Shown here piece by piece: positions 54,933 to 64,000 of a stretch of DNA of 64,000 bases (position 1 is the stretch's first letter; each line of letters starts with the position of its first letter). This DNA is from Ashinkailepas kermadecensis (taxonomy: Eukaryota > Arthropoda > Thecostraca > Neolepadidae): contig JAOTOM010003820.1 in NCBI GenBank assembly GCA_034440615.1, positions 58,501 through 122,500 of the forward strand, written 5' to 3'. Under the pieces are notes generated by a model, which searched no databases, was not told the DNA's origin, and was given only the letters and a program-made list of their open reading frames with translations. The position numbers and the translations under genes were made by a program.

Positions 54933-55844
54933 TTAACACGCGCCCTGGAGGGCCTCTGAGAATTACCGCACTGGAGGGGGGCGGATTCCGCCCCCTAAGA
55001 TCGGCTCCTAGTAAAGCTGGAGGAACGAAATTCGCAGGGTGGATGGGCACGGTATTGAACTCTATTGTGTGCAATTTTCGTGACCTTAGGTCAATATCTT
55101 CAGGTCAAATGAGGTCAGATTGGCAAAATTTTCCGGTTTTGCGTGGCTTGGCTTGTCATCGTTATGGATCGCTGTGATTGTGTTTAAATGCTCAAAATGG
55201 GCATAAATGATGTCTTGGACATTACTAATGATGCAATGAAGATGCTAGACCCAACATTTGACCTCAGGTCACCTATATAGCACCACTTTATCAGGTCAGT
55301 TACCTGTTCCAGTTACCGGAACCGGCCGCCCGCCCGACTGCTCCGTCGGGCAGCTCGGTGCAATCGGCTTCGTGAAGAAGGGAGTGAAGTACATGAATAA
55401 AGTATGGAAACACAATGAGAAACAGTACAAATGACAACCAGTAGTGCATTTATGGCAACATTCCAGTTGATCAAGTTTGGTTCCATTAACCTGTCATGAA
55501 CTTGACCTGACTTCACCTTGGTGACCTAACATGACCTTGAAACTATACAGCATATCAATATGCATCAAACAAGTCGCTAGTGTTGCCGAGAACACTTCCC
55601 TTTGTCAGTATACTGGAAGCGCATCAGCGCCGATTTTGGTGGTCTGGCGCTAAAACATTTTTGACTTTAGCGGCCCCTAACTTGAAAAATTTTCGGCAGA
55701 TTTCAATTTTCTTGCTTTAAACGACGTGCCGTTCATTTCTAGGCAGGTACACCGAAAATTGCGTATATCGACCGGTATAATCTGCAGTTATTTGCGAAAA
55801 CCGGAGGGGTGGGCGGTTTCGCCCCCCTCCAGTGCGCGTGTTAA
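54933..55844 (+). mobile_element. Non-autonomous TTAA-flanked DNA transposon (MITE), copy 2
   Basis: The element spans 54937-55840 with TTAA directly on both sides (54933-54936 and 55841-55844). It starts CACGCGCCCTGGAGGG and ends CCTCCAGTGCGCGTG, inverted relative to each other. It aligns with the copy at 2162-3100 end to end in the same orientation, including 'gctggaggaacgaaattcgcag' and 'ctgctccgtcgggca'. The precise TTAA junctions here define the element ends better than copy 1. No open frame for a transposase exists, so mobility would depend on one elsewhere. Confidence 0.85.
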
Positions 55845-56390
55845 TGTATTTTACATATTTGCCGATTTTGGCAAGTTTTGTTCTTCTAAGCCTGTCAGAG
55901 TTATGCATTTTGTTTGCATCAAGTTTCCATTCGGTGTATCCTATATCGGTGTATGAAATATTCAACAACTAGAAAATACAACTATACTACTTTCATGATC
56001 GCCCCTGATGTCACATCCGACTCGTGCAGTAGGAACGAGGAAAAGTTCTGGAATTGGCGTAGTGTTCTCTGGATATGCATATGAAAAACGCTCCACATTC
56101 AGCTGATTTTATTTTGATGAACTGAAGTTGCCGCATGCGTCGTGGCTGCCCATGGGCGGCACCGCCTACTGTCGGTACGCCTGCCACGCCGGCGGTGCCT
56201 GATCACATTGGCGCGCAGCTCACGAGACAGCCCTGCTCTATACTCGGCGAGCGTGACGCACGCGGCGGCCGGCCGCGCAGGGGGCCCAGATCAGCAGTCG
56301 GAGGTTACTGAGCATATGTGATGCATGATTGGAACGGAGTCAGGCGGAGTCTGACGGCTCGCGCTGCTTCAGAGTGGTTCAGCGTGGCTC
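55845..56390. other. Unique sequence, GC-rich patch
   Basis: A GC-rich, palindrome-prone patch (ccgcctactgtcggtacgcc, gcggcggccggccgcgc) lies at 56130-56290, next to the following array. No coding assignment. Confidence 0.4.
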
Positions 56391-56394
56391 AGGG

Positions 56395-56890
56395 CGGTTC
56401 AGACGGCTGGTACGGCTGGTTCACGGCTCAGAGGGTGTCAAGGTGGTGGTTCTGGCGGCTGGTACGGCTGGTTCACGGCTCAGAGGGTGTCAAGGTGGTG
56501 GTTCTGGCGGCTGGTGCGGCTGGTTCACGGCTCAGAGGGTGTCAAGGTGGTGGTTCTGGCGGCTGGTTCACGGCTGGTTCACGGCTCAGAGGGTGTCAAG
56601 GTGGTGGTTCTGGCGGCTGGTTCACGGCTGGTTCACGGCTCAGAGGGTGTCAAGGTGGTGGTTCTGGCGGCTGGTTCACGGCTGGTTCACGGCTCAGAGG
56701 GTGTAAAGGTGGTGGTTCTGGCGGCTGGTTCACAGCTGGTTCACGGCTCAGAGGGTATCAAGGTGGTGGTTCTGGCGGCTGGTACGGCTGGTTCACGGCT
56801 CAGAGGGTGTCAAGGTGGTGGTTCTGGCGGCTGGTGCGGCTGGTTCACGGCTCAGAGGGTGTCAAGGTGGTGGTTCTGGCGGTTCAGGTG
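56395..56890. repeat. Minisatellite, about 52-57-bp unit, nine copies
   Basis: The unit is 'ggctcagagggtgtcaaggt' plus 'ggtggttctggcggctggt' plus either 'acggctggttcac' or 'tcacggctggttcac'. The size variants cause frame changes between copies. The unit contains CAAG|GTGGTG, which is not a strong donor. I see no adjacent recognised exon. Confidence 0.93.
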
Positions 56891-57060
56891 GCAAATTCAG
56901 GAGCCTGGTGTAGATAACGCGCCAGCGCCGGTTGGAGTCGACCGGCCGGCCGGCTGACGGAGCAGACTCCAAATAAACAGCTGGATGGAGGGGAGGGGGG
57001 GGGGGGTGACGACGTCCAGCTACTGCTTGTTATTCCAAGATGCTACAGCGACACTGCATG
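56891..57060. other. Spacer between arrays
   Basis: It contains a GGCCGGCCGG palindrome at about 56943-56952 and a G run at 56990-57006. Confidence 0.5.
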
Positions 57061-57064
57061 GCAG

Positions 57065-58600
57065 TCGTGTGTCAGGTGTGACCTGACCACGTGTGGATAC
57101 AAGCTGACTGAATGTGTCAGGTGTGACCTGACCACGTGTGGATACAAGCTGACTGAATGTGTCAGGTGTGACCTGACCACGTGTGGATACAAGCTGACTG
57201 AATGTGTCAGGTGTGACCTGACCACGTGCGGTTACAAGTTGACTGAATGTGTCAGGTGTGACCCACCACGTGCGGATACAAGCTGACTGAATGTGTCGGG
57301 TGTGGCCTGACCACGTGCGGATAGAAGCTGACTGAATGTGTCAGGTGTGACCTGACCACGTGTGGATACAAGCTGACTGAATGTGTCAGGTGTGACCTGA
57401 CCACGTGTGGATACAAGCTGACTGAATGTGTCAGGTGTGACCCGACCACGCGTGGATACAAGCTGACTGAATGTGTCAGGTGTGACCTGACCACGTGCGG
57501 ATAGAGGCTGACTGAATGTGTCAGGTGTGACCTGACCACGTGTGGATACAAGCTGACTGAATGTGTCAGGTGTGACCCGACCACGTGCGGATAGAGGCTG
57601 ACTGAATGTGTCAGGTGTGACCTGACCACGCGTGGATACAAGCTGACTGAATGTGTCAGGTGTGACCTGACCACGTGCGGATAGAGGCTGACTGAATGTG
57701 TCAGGTGTGACCTGACCACGTGCGGATAGAGGCTGACTGAATGTGTCAGGTGTGACCCGACCACGCGTGGATACAAGCTGACTGAATGTGTCAGGTGTGA
57801 CCTGACCACGTGCGGATAGAGGCTGACTGAATGTGTCAGGTGTGACCTGACCACGTGTGGATACAAGCTGACTGAATGTGTCAGGTGTGACCCGACCACG
57901 TGCGGATAGAGGCTGACTGAATGTGTCAGGTGTGACCCACCACGTGCGGATACAAGCTGACTGAATGTGTCAGGTGTGACCTGACCACGTGCGGATAGAA
58001 GCTGACTGAATGTGTCAGGTGTGGCCTGACCACGTGCGGATAGAAGCTGACTGAATGTGTCAGGTGTGACCTGACCACGTGTGGATACAAGCTGACTGAA
58101 TGTGTCAGGTGTGACCCGACCACGCGTGGATACAAGCTGACTGAATGTGTCAGGTGTGACCTGACCACGTGCGGATAGAGGCTGACTGAATGTGTCAGGT
58201 GTGACCTGACCACGTGTGGATACAAGCTGACTGAATGTGTCAGGTGTGACCCGACCACGTGCGGATAGAGGCTGACTGAATGTGTCAGGTGTGACCCACC
58301 ACGTGCGGATACAAGCTGACTGAATGTGTCAGGTGTGACCTGACCACGTGCGGATAGAAGCTGACTGAATGTGTCAGGTGTGGCCTGACCACGTGCGGAT
58401 AGAAGCTGACTGAATGTGTCAGGTGTGGCCTGACCACGTGCGGATAGAAGCTGACTGAATGTGTCAGGTGTGGCCCGACCACGCGTGGATACAAGCTGAC
58501 TGAATGTGTCAGGTGTGACCTGACCACGTGTGGATACAAGCTGACTGAATGTGTCAGGTGTGACCCGACCACGCGTGGATACAAGCTGACTGAATGTGTG
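57065..58600. repeat. Minisatellite, 45-bp unit, about 34 copies
   Basis: The unit is 'gactgaatgtgtcaggtgtg' plus 'acctgaccacgtgtggatac' plus 'aagct', with variants gtgcggatag, acccgaccacgcg and a 2-bp shortened 'acccaccacg'. Each unit contains the palindrome TCAGGT-GTG-ACCTGA and usually a CACGTG E-box. Minus-strand frames stay open because 45 is a multiple of 3. Confidence 0.97.
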
Positions 58601-58903
58601 AGGCAGAGGTGAAAAAGCCTGCTACTCGACCACGAGCATAGGTGATAGATATTTGACACATATCTGCAATTATGGTGACGACCTACATGCTGCATTATCA
58701 TTGATATTTGATTATATTGGTCATCAGGCCGTTTTACATTGTAACATACCCAATCAATATGTGTTCGCAAACCATTCAAACAGTATACGTACTCCTCATC
58801 TTATTTCGGTACATATATGAGCAGCGTATCGAAGTAATTTCGTAGCTACGATCGAGGTGACAAGGGGAGCTAAAGAAAAACGCTACCACGCGAGCTAAAG
58901 TCC
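58601..58903. other. Unique sequence, nothing recognised
   Basis: About 300 bp after the 45-bp array. No motif of note. Confidence 0.4.
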
Positions 58904-59209
58904 ATGGGCTTTAACATGGCCGTGGTACGCTACGAACTGTCACCATCCAGGGAGCCGACGCGACAGTGGCGCTTTACAGCGCAGTTTGTGTTCAAAGCTG
59001 GCTTTAGTGTGTACGTACCTAAGTACATAGGCGCTGCTGAAGCTGAACTTGTGGTGTATGCAGATGTGCAAAAAGTGCCAATCGGATGCCCTCTCTTGAT
59101 TCCAAAGGCCAGTTTTGCCACCTATGACTTGCCACCCTACCTAGAGCATTTACCTGCGTACATTCCAGCGCACAGTACCTCCACTGTGAAGATGCAAATC
59201 ACCACCTAA
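58904..59209 (+). CDS. Open reading frame of 101 codons, unknown
   Basis: It begins ATG at 58904 and ends TAA at 59207-59209. The product has a mixed, globular-looking composition (for example WRFTAQFVFKAGFSVYVPKY and DLPPYLEHLPAYIPAHS) rather than simple repeat. That makes it the only non-array frame in this part with protein-like character. I recognise no family. It could be a fragment of a mobile-element protein or a chance frame. No promoter or splice evidence. Confidence 0.2.
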   Translation: MGFNMAVVRYELSPSREPTRQWRFTAQFVFKAGFSVYVPKYIGAAEAELVVYADVQKVPIGCPLLIPKASFATYDLPPYLEHLPAYIPAHSTSTVKMQITT

Positions 59210-60410
59210 TTACTCTTGGGAGTGCAAACATAGACTTTCCTCAGTCATTGATTTCCTGGTGGCAATACATATTATATAGATGCACATAAAAGCAATGCAT
59301 TAGCAAGCATAGCAATGATGCAAAGGTGCAGCATGACAAAAAAGGTTCAAAATTGTATTAAAACACTGGGTATGCTAGAACTGCAATATGTCAACCAAGA
59401 ATGTCAAATCAGTGTGCCTACAGAACATACACTTCAGTTGCTAAAAGTGAATGTAGATAACATGTCAGATGTCAGAACAAGCTGAGGTTACTAAAACCGC
59501 AACATGACAATAAAGCTTCTGAAATTGCATTGCAACACCATGGATACAGGGATGAAACACAAGCAGACAGGTCTTGGATCCTTGCCATCTTGAGCTTTGT
59601 CCTCTCAAAAAAGAAAATATCCTCCATTTTCTAGTTTGTAGGTTGAATGGTGCCACATTTACAAAGTGTTGATTTACTATTTGGCATAAGGTTCGCAACT
59701 CCCTTGGAAATCACAGGGTGTTTCATATACTACAAATTGGAAGGACACTATCTTCCCAGAGTAGGCTCGCCCACAATTATTCCTCTAAATCCAGGATTCA
59801 ATAACATACATTAAACACCAAATGATGATGTCCAAGATATCACTAGGGAACAGGAAAAGCAAGCTTATATTAAGATGTGGAATCATGGAAAAAATGTAGA
59901 GAGAAAGTTGAACAAGTCAAATAACATATAAATGGCCATTCATGAATTATGCTTTGATAAAGGGCAGGGTCTGCCAAATATATATCCTCTCTTCACCGGC
60001 AGTCCCAGGCAACCACCAAGGGGCATCAGTCAATGGACAATGACCTGCATCCATTTTGTTTAACTCCATAGACTTCAGACATGGATATTATGTACTCACA
60101 ATCAGCGTCAGAAATGAAAAGAATGAAAAGGATACACCGAAGGGAATCTTTATGCGAACGAAAGTCGCAACTCTGGCAGGTCTAGAAGAACACAGCATGT
60201 TTAAATCGACAAATATGTAAAATTCATTTGGCGGAAATGTTTGAACTAAAAATTTACTTTCCATCAAAGAAAATATGTTCCGTTGGCTGCTGACTATCTG
60301 TACCTGTTGAGAAGTCCCTGAAAGTTCCCATTTTCAAAGCTCTACACATTTTTGAATGCACATGCAATTTCAAAATTAACTCGCTAAAAAAACTTTTACA
60401 GATTAAAAAA
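59210..60410. other. Unique AT-rich sequence, nothing recognised
   Basis: Short frames only. 'aaaatg(a)aaagaatgaaaag' at about 60113-60128 is a micro-repeat. Confidence 0.45.
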
Positions 60411-60953
60411 ATATCCACGACCAAAGCGATGCGCCAGAATGAGTTGTTCCAGATGCCATCTTAAAATCATCTGTGAGGTGATATTTACTATCTCAAAATG
60501 CCATTTCCGGAAATCCGAGCTGTTTGCCCCGGTTTTATTACCAGATGTCATGCCCTACTAGAAGTTGCAGTGACCAGAAATCATGACATGAAGGTTGTGA
60601 AAACGATGTTTCCGGGCACAGCCTACGTGCACTGTGACAGCAAAGAGTAGCTTGCAATAGGTGTTCGACTCTACGTCCATATAAATGATGCTCTGCAGGT
60701 GGAAATAAAGCATAATTGTACATATTGTTGTGATGTTAGCAGGGTCGAGTATAGTCAGGCTGCATCGTTGTCATGTTTGATGCCATTCAGTCCATGTTGT
60801 AAGTAAATACCAGATGTTCTGAAGTAAAAGTACGCCGCTACACGGAAATAAGCTACGACACTATGGCGATCATAAAATGTTCAACCCTTGTTAAGGAAGC
60901 TAAAAGAGCTGCATTGGAGACCTACAAATGTGTAAGTTGGAAAAACAAGTTCT

Positions 60954-61602
60954 TTGCGTGTAAAGAAAGCATACGACCTTCAATATACCAGGAGGTGCTG
61001 AGTTGACATCAAAAGTAACGTTAAGGATTATACTGTATTACTCAACATTTCGGCCAGGAGCCATCGTCAGGAGTGATATTAAAAGTCAAGTTTAACAATT
61101 GAAAAAAAAGCACGCGAGAAAAAAGCGTGCAAAAGACACGTGGAACGCAGAAAAGCCTCCTCAGTGGTGCAGACACTTAAAGAAACTCCAAACCAGAAAC
61201 AAACTATGTCAAGATAGAATCCTCTGAGGAAGCCCGAGCCGATAGTCCATATACATATCGATACATACACTCACGCACATATATAGACATAGATCCAATA
61301 TAACGCGTAATACATAAAATATACGTTATGTTTATGTAATTTTATGTGATATACCAAGACGTCGTTTGCGTGTTTAGTTGCGGCCGTAGATTACGTATGT
61401 GTAGAGATTCGAGGACCTTTAGATCAGCGTTGTCCCTGGCTGTTGCTAGAATTTCTACTTTGAAGTTTGTGTTAGTGTCGCTGTTACTTAACGTTACTTT
61501 TGATGTCAACTCAGCACCTCCTGGTATATTGAAGGTCGTATGCTTTCTTTACACGCAATGTCTAAAACCCAGGAGCATCTAAAAGCCATTCTTCGTTGTA
61601 TT
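60954..61602 (-). mobile_element. Short Penelope-like element with 72-bp inverted repeats, 12-bp TSD and hammerhead-like motif
   Basis: The 649-bp insertion has perfect 72-bp inverted repeats at 60954-61025 and 61487-61558, a 44-bp tail at 61559-61602, and a 12-bp target-site duplication AAAACAAGTTCT. On the minus strand a coding remnant ends at a TAA at 61342-61344. It contains NFKVEILATARDNADLKVLE then SLHIRNLRPQLNTQ, the C-terminal part of the GIY-YIG endonuclease domain typical of Penelope-like elements. Between the stop and the inverted repeat, 61077-61036 folds like a type I hammerhead: core CTGACGA (fits CTGANGA), stem II GGC/GCC, GAAA and cleavage triplet GTT. Helix I is ACTC/GAGT and can be extended beyond one mismatch. 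Inverted terminal repeats plus a tail extension and hammerheads are known for this retroelement group. The reverse transcriptase is missing (5' truncated). Perfect repeats and TSD suggest a young insertion. Confidence 0.85.
61036..61077 (-). ncRNA. Hammerhead-ribozyme-like motif
   Basis: Minus strand, 5' to 3': helix I strand ATCACTC, core CTGACGA, one unpaired T, stem-loop GGC-TCCTG-GCC, then GAAA, a two-pair helix III (AT/GT) and the NUH triplet GTT. The closing helix I strand is GAGTAAT. All invariant core bases fit. The extra unpaired base before stem II and the very short helix III weaken it, though minimal helix III is the usual form in Penelope-associated hammerheads. Confidence 0.5.
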
Positions 61603-61715
61603 AAAACAAGTTCTCATCATCTGATGTTTATTTCGTTGTTCTATCCCATCGTTGTTCGATTGTGCACTGCCTATTGCAGTGCAGTAATGTGCAATGATGC
61701 AAGAGAGGAGTTGAA

Positions 61716-64000
61716 TTGCTCAGCAATAGGTATGAGGAGGCTCTCAATAGGAAACAGGCAAACTAGGCAGGTCATGGGGGGATGTAGCTGATAGAGAGAG
61801 AAGTCTTGCAAGCAAGGGAAGGAATAGTTTATCATGTTTTTATGTCAATGCCAGAAGTGTTAGGAATAAAATTGGGGAACTACATGCATATATGTTGTCT
61901 GAAAAGCTAGATTTGGCAAAGCAAGAATTTGAATTGACAGGCTACAACATGCATGCTTATCAAAGGAAGGCAAGGAGAGGAGGAGGTATACTCTTGTACG
62001 TCAGACAAGTAATGAAATGTCATTCCATAGATGATAGTGCACATAATGAAGAAGTAGAATCCTTGTGGTTAGATATAATTCTGAAGAATGGAACAAAATT
62101 TAGGATTGGGGCATTCTATGGACCTCCAGACCAGAATGAAAACATGGACAGGTTGATGCAGGAAGAAATAAGTAGGAGAGCGCATGAGAGAACTGTTTTG
62201 TTGGGGGATTTCAACATAACCGGGTTGGGAAGCAAAACTATAGGTATAAACAAATCAGGAAGAAGTTTCATGAATTGTTTTGAGGAAAATTTCTTCTTTC
62301 AAATGATACATGAACCTACACGGGAAAATGAAATATTAGATCTTGTGCTTACTAATGAGGACAATTTTGTACAAAATGTGAACATAGGAGAGACCTTGGG
62401 TAATAGTGATCACAACATTATACGCTTCTCATTGTATGTTGGAAATGTAGGAACCAATAAGACATTGATTCCAAATTTTGCTAAAGGGAATTACAATGAG
62501 TTCAGGATCTTCCTGAATGAAATTAATTGGGAGGACTTATTGAAAGGCTTAGATGCTAATGAAATGTGGAGAATTATAAAATATAAACTATTTCAAGGTC
62601 AGGATAGGTTCATTCCCAATAGGCGAATTAGATTAACCAGGGTTAAACACCCTTCGTGGCTGACCGGGGAAGTAAAGCATTTATTGGAGTCAGAGAAACA
62701 AGCATTCAAGAAACTAAAATATGCTAACGCTGAGAAAAACCTCAAATCATATAAAATAGCTAGAAATAAAGTTAGGAGGTGTGTTAGGGCATCTAAAAGA
62801 CTGGCTGAAATCAAATTAGCTCGGGAATGTTCAGCAGATAATGCTAAGAGATTCTTTAGAGTCTACAAATTTAAGGCTAAGAAGTGTAGTGTAGGACCAC
62901 TGGAGGTAGATGGGGAATTAAGCATAGGGGAATTAAGATAAGCAAGCAATTCTCATCAGTCTTTACTAAAGAGAATTCTGGTAGAATAGAAACAACTGAA
63001 TCGTATGCCATGACAGGTGATAGGTTGGAGTATCCTACAATAACTACAGAAGCTGTAGAAAAGCTGTTGCAGAATATAAAACCCAATAAAGCTTCTGGAC
63101 CAGATGATATATATGCTAGGGTTTTAGTAGAGTGTGCTAAAGCTTTAGCAGTTCCCCTAGGTATAATTTTCAGGCGGTCTATGGAATATTCTGAAGTGCC
63201 TGAAGATTGGATAAATGCAAATGTAGTACCAATTTTCAAAAAGTGCAGTATGAAGTGTGTAGGAAACTGCAGGCCAGTCAGTTTGACCTCAATAGTTTGC
63301 AAGGTACTAGAAAAACTGGTTAAACAGAATGTTCAGATTCATCTTGATAGGCACAAACTTTTAAGGCATACTCAACATGGATTTTGATCTCGAAGGTCTT
63401 GTTTAGCTAACCTTTTGGAGTTCATGGAGTATGTTACCAAAGAAGTAGACAATCAAAGCAGGATAGATGTTGTGTACTTGGACTTTAGCAAAGCTTTTGA
63501 TAAAGTTCCACATGGGAGGCTAATTCATCAACTACAGCAACATGGGATTGTTGGAAAAGTTATAGGTTTGATTGAAGCATGGTTGAGGGGAAGGAAACAA
63601 AGGGTAATGTTAAATGGATGTAAATCTGATTGGAAGGATGTTCTGAGTGGAGTACCACAGGGCTCTGTTCTAGGGCCACTTCTCTTTATCATCTTTGTTA
63701 ATAACATTGAGGTAGGGCTGAGGAATAGAGTGTTCAAATTTGCGGATGACATCAAGCTGGTAGGAGTGGCAAAAAGTTGTGATCAATCTAGAAATATTCA
63801 ACTAGACTTGGAGGACCTAAAAAAGTGGGCTAATCAATGACAGATGTCTTTCAACTATGACAAGTGTAAGGTTATGCATCTGGGGTCTGGAGGTGAGACT
63901 TTCAGATATACAATGGGAGGGAGGGAACTGGATGTTATTGAAGAAGAAAGGGACTTAGGTGTGTTGGTTTCAAAAGACCTTAAAGCAGAAAAGCAATGTA
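61716..64000 (+). pseudogene. CR1-like non-LTR retrotransposon (LINE), decayed, running off the right edge
   Basis: Plus strand. Endonuclease-like part, about 61818-62450: SLSCFYVNARSVRNKIGEL, then RRGGGILLYVR, VLLGDFNI and NSDHNIIRFS. The stretch that should carry the catalytic I-T-E-T-W motif is deleted between EKLDL and AKQEF (about 61913). A linker follows to 62939. After a frameshift and stop near 62939, the reverse transcriptase part starts: NIKPNKASGPDDI (63079), EDWINANVVPIFKK, NCRPVSLTSI, YLDFSKAFDKVPH, SGVPQGSVLGPLLF and the catalytic FADDIKLV (63738-63761). TGA stops interrupt at 63385 and 63838, both at positions where relatives have coding residues. The element is broken and probably immobile. 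Its 5' end joins repeat copy B at about 61715, so it looks 5'-truncated. Confidence 0.88.

Larger units (their letters stand above)
60415..61715. repeat. Unnamed interspersed repeat, copy B, split by a Penelope-like insertion
   Basis: 60415-60953 and 61603-61715 together match copy A (53910-54845) in inverted orientation. The break falls in the string AAAACAAGTTCT, which is present once in copy A's counterpart and twice here (60942-60953 and 61603-61614). It is therefore the target-site duplication of the element in between. The right side is followed directly by the LINE. Confidence 0.75.

Noticed and set aside
57043..58779. Minus-strand frames of 60-215 codons repeating SHLTHSVSLYPHVVR-like peptides
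   Set aside because: They come from the 45-bp minisatellite in a stop-free frame.

Overview
This window looks like animal nuclear DNA, most likely from an arthropod and plausibly a crustacean. The evidence is split genes with GT-AG introns, a collagen XV/XVIII (multiplexin) gene ending in an endostatin domain, a GST of arthropod delta/epsilon type, Penelope-like and CR1-like retroelements, and a short interstitial TTAGG run (the arthropod telomere repeat). There is no sign of prokaryotic organisation. A barnacle would fit the very minisatellite-rich introns, but that is only a guess.

Layout. (1) About 5991-35027, plus strand: the 3' half of a collagen XV/XVIII-type gene. Twelve exons are supported by reading frame, matching splice phases and protein similarity: six Gly-X-Y exons (5991-11788), one exon leaving the triple helix (21257-21393), the trimerisation module (22612-22704), a hinge (24311-24433) and three endostatin exons (26860-27054, 33111-33226, 34739-35027). 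The 5' half is not recognised here and probably lies to the left. (2) 35028-42313: a convergent intergenic region, with a tRNA-derived SINE-like piece and then 3 kb of minisatellites. (3) 42314-51339, minus strand: the last two recognisable exons of a cytosolic glutathione S-transferase, split by an 8.6-kb intron. That intron holds a degenerate GC-rich repeat field and a broken copy of an uncharacterised gene family. (4) 52.1-64 kb: a mobile-element graveyard. It contains a TTAA-flanked MITE (second copy at 2.1-3.1 kb), two inverted copies of an unnamed repeat, a short Penelope-like element with a hammerhead-like motif nested in one of them, two large minisatellites, and a decayed CR1-like LINE running off the right edge.

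The most striking pattern is where the tandem arrays sit. Many are not placed at random in introns: their repeat unit contains an exon-intron junction. Arrays copy the splice donors of the exons ending at 6104, 6931, 21393, 22704 and 27054, the acceptor of the exon starting at 6756, the acceptor plus first codons of the GST exon at 51339, and the last codons plus stop of the GST gene at 42314. Others abut a splice site or stop codon (7783, 24310, 35028, 42617). In one case (22704) the unit is 30 bp, in frame and stop-free, so use of downstream donor copies would add repeats of ten residues. I regard this exon-edge minisatellite amplification as the main candidate for something undescribed.

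Long open frames inside the arrays (for example 11920-14244, 40119-42290, 17978-19633, 51078-52480) are by-products of stop-free repeat units, not genes. No rRNA, intact tRNA, CRISPR or viral gene was recognised.
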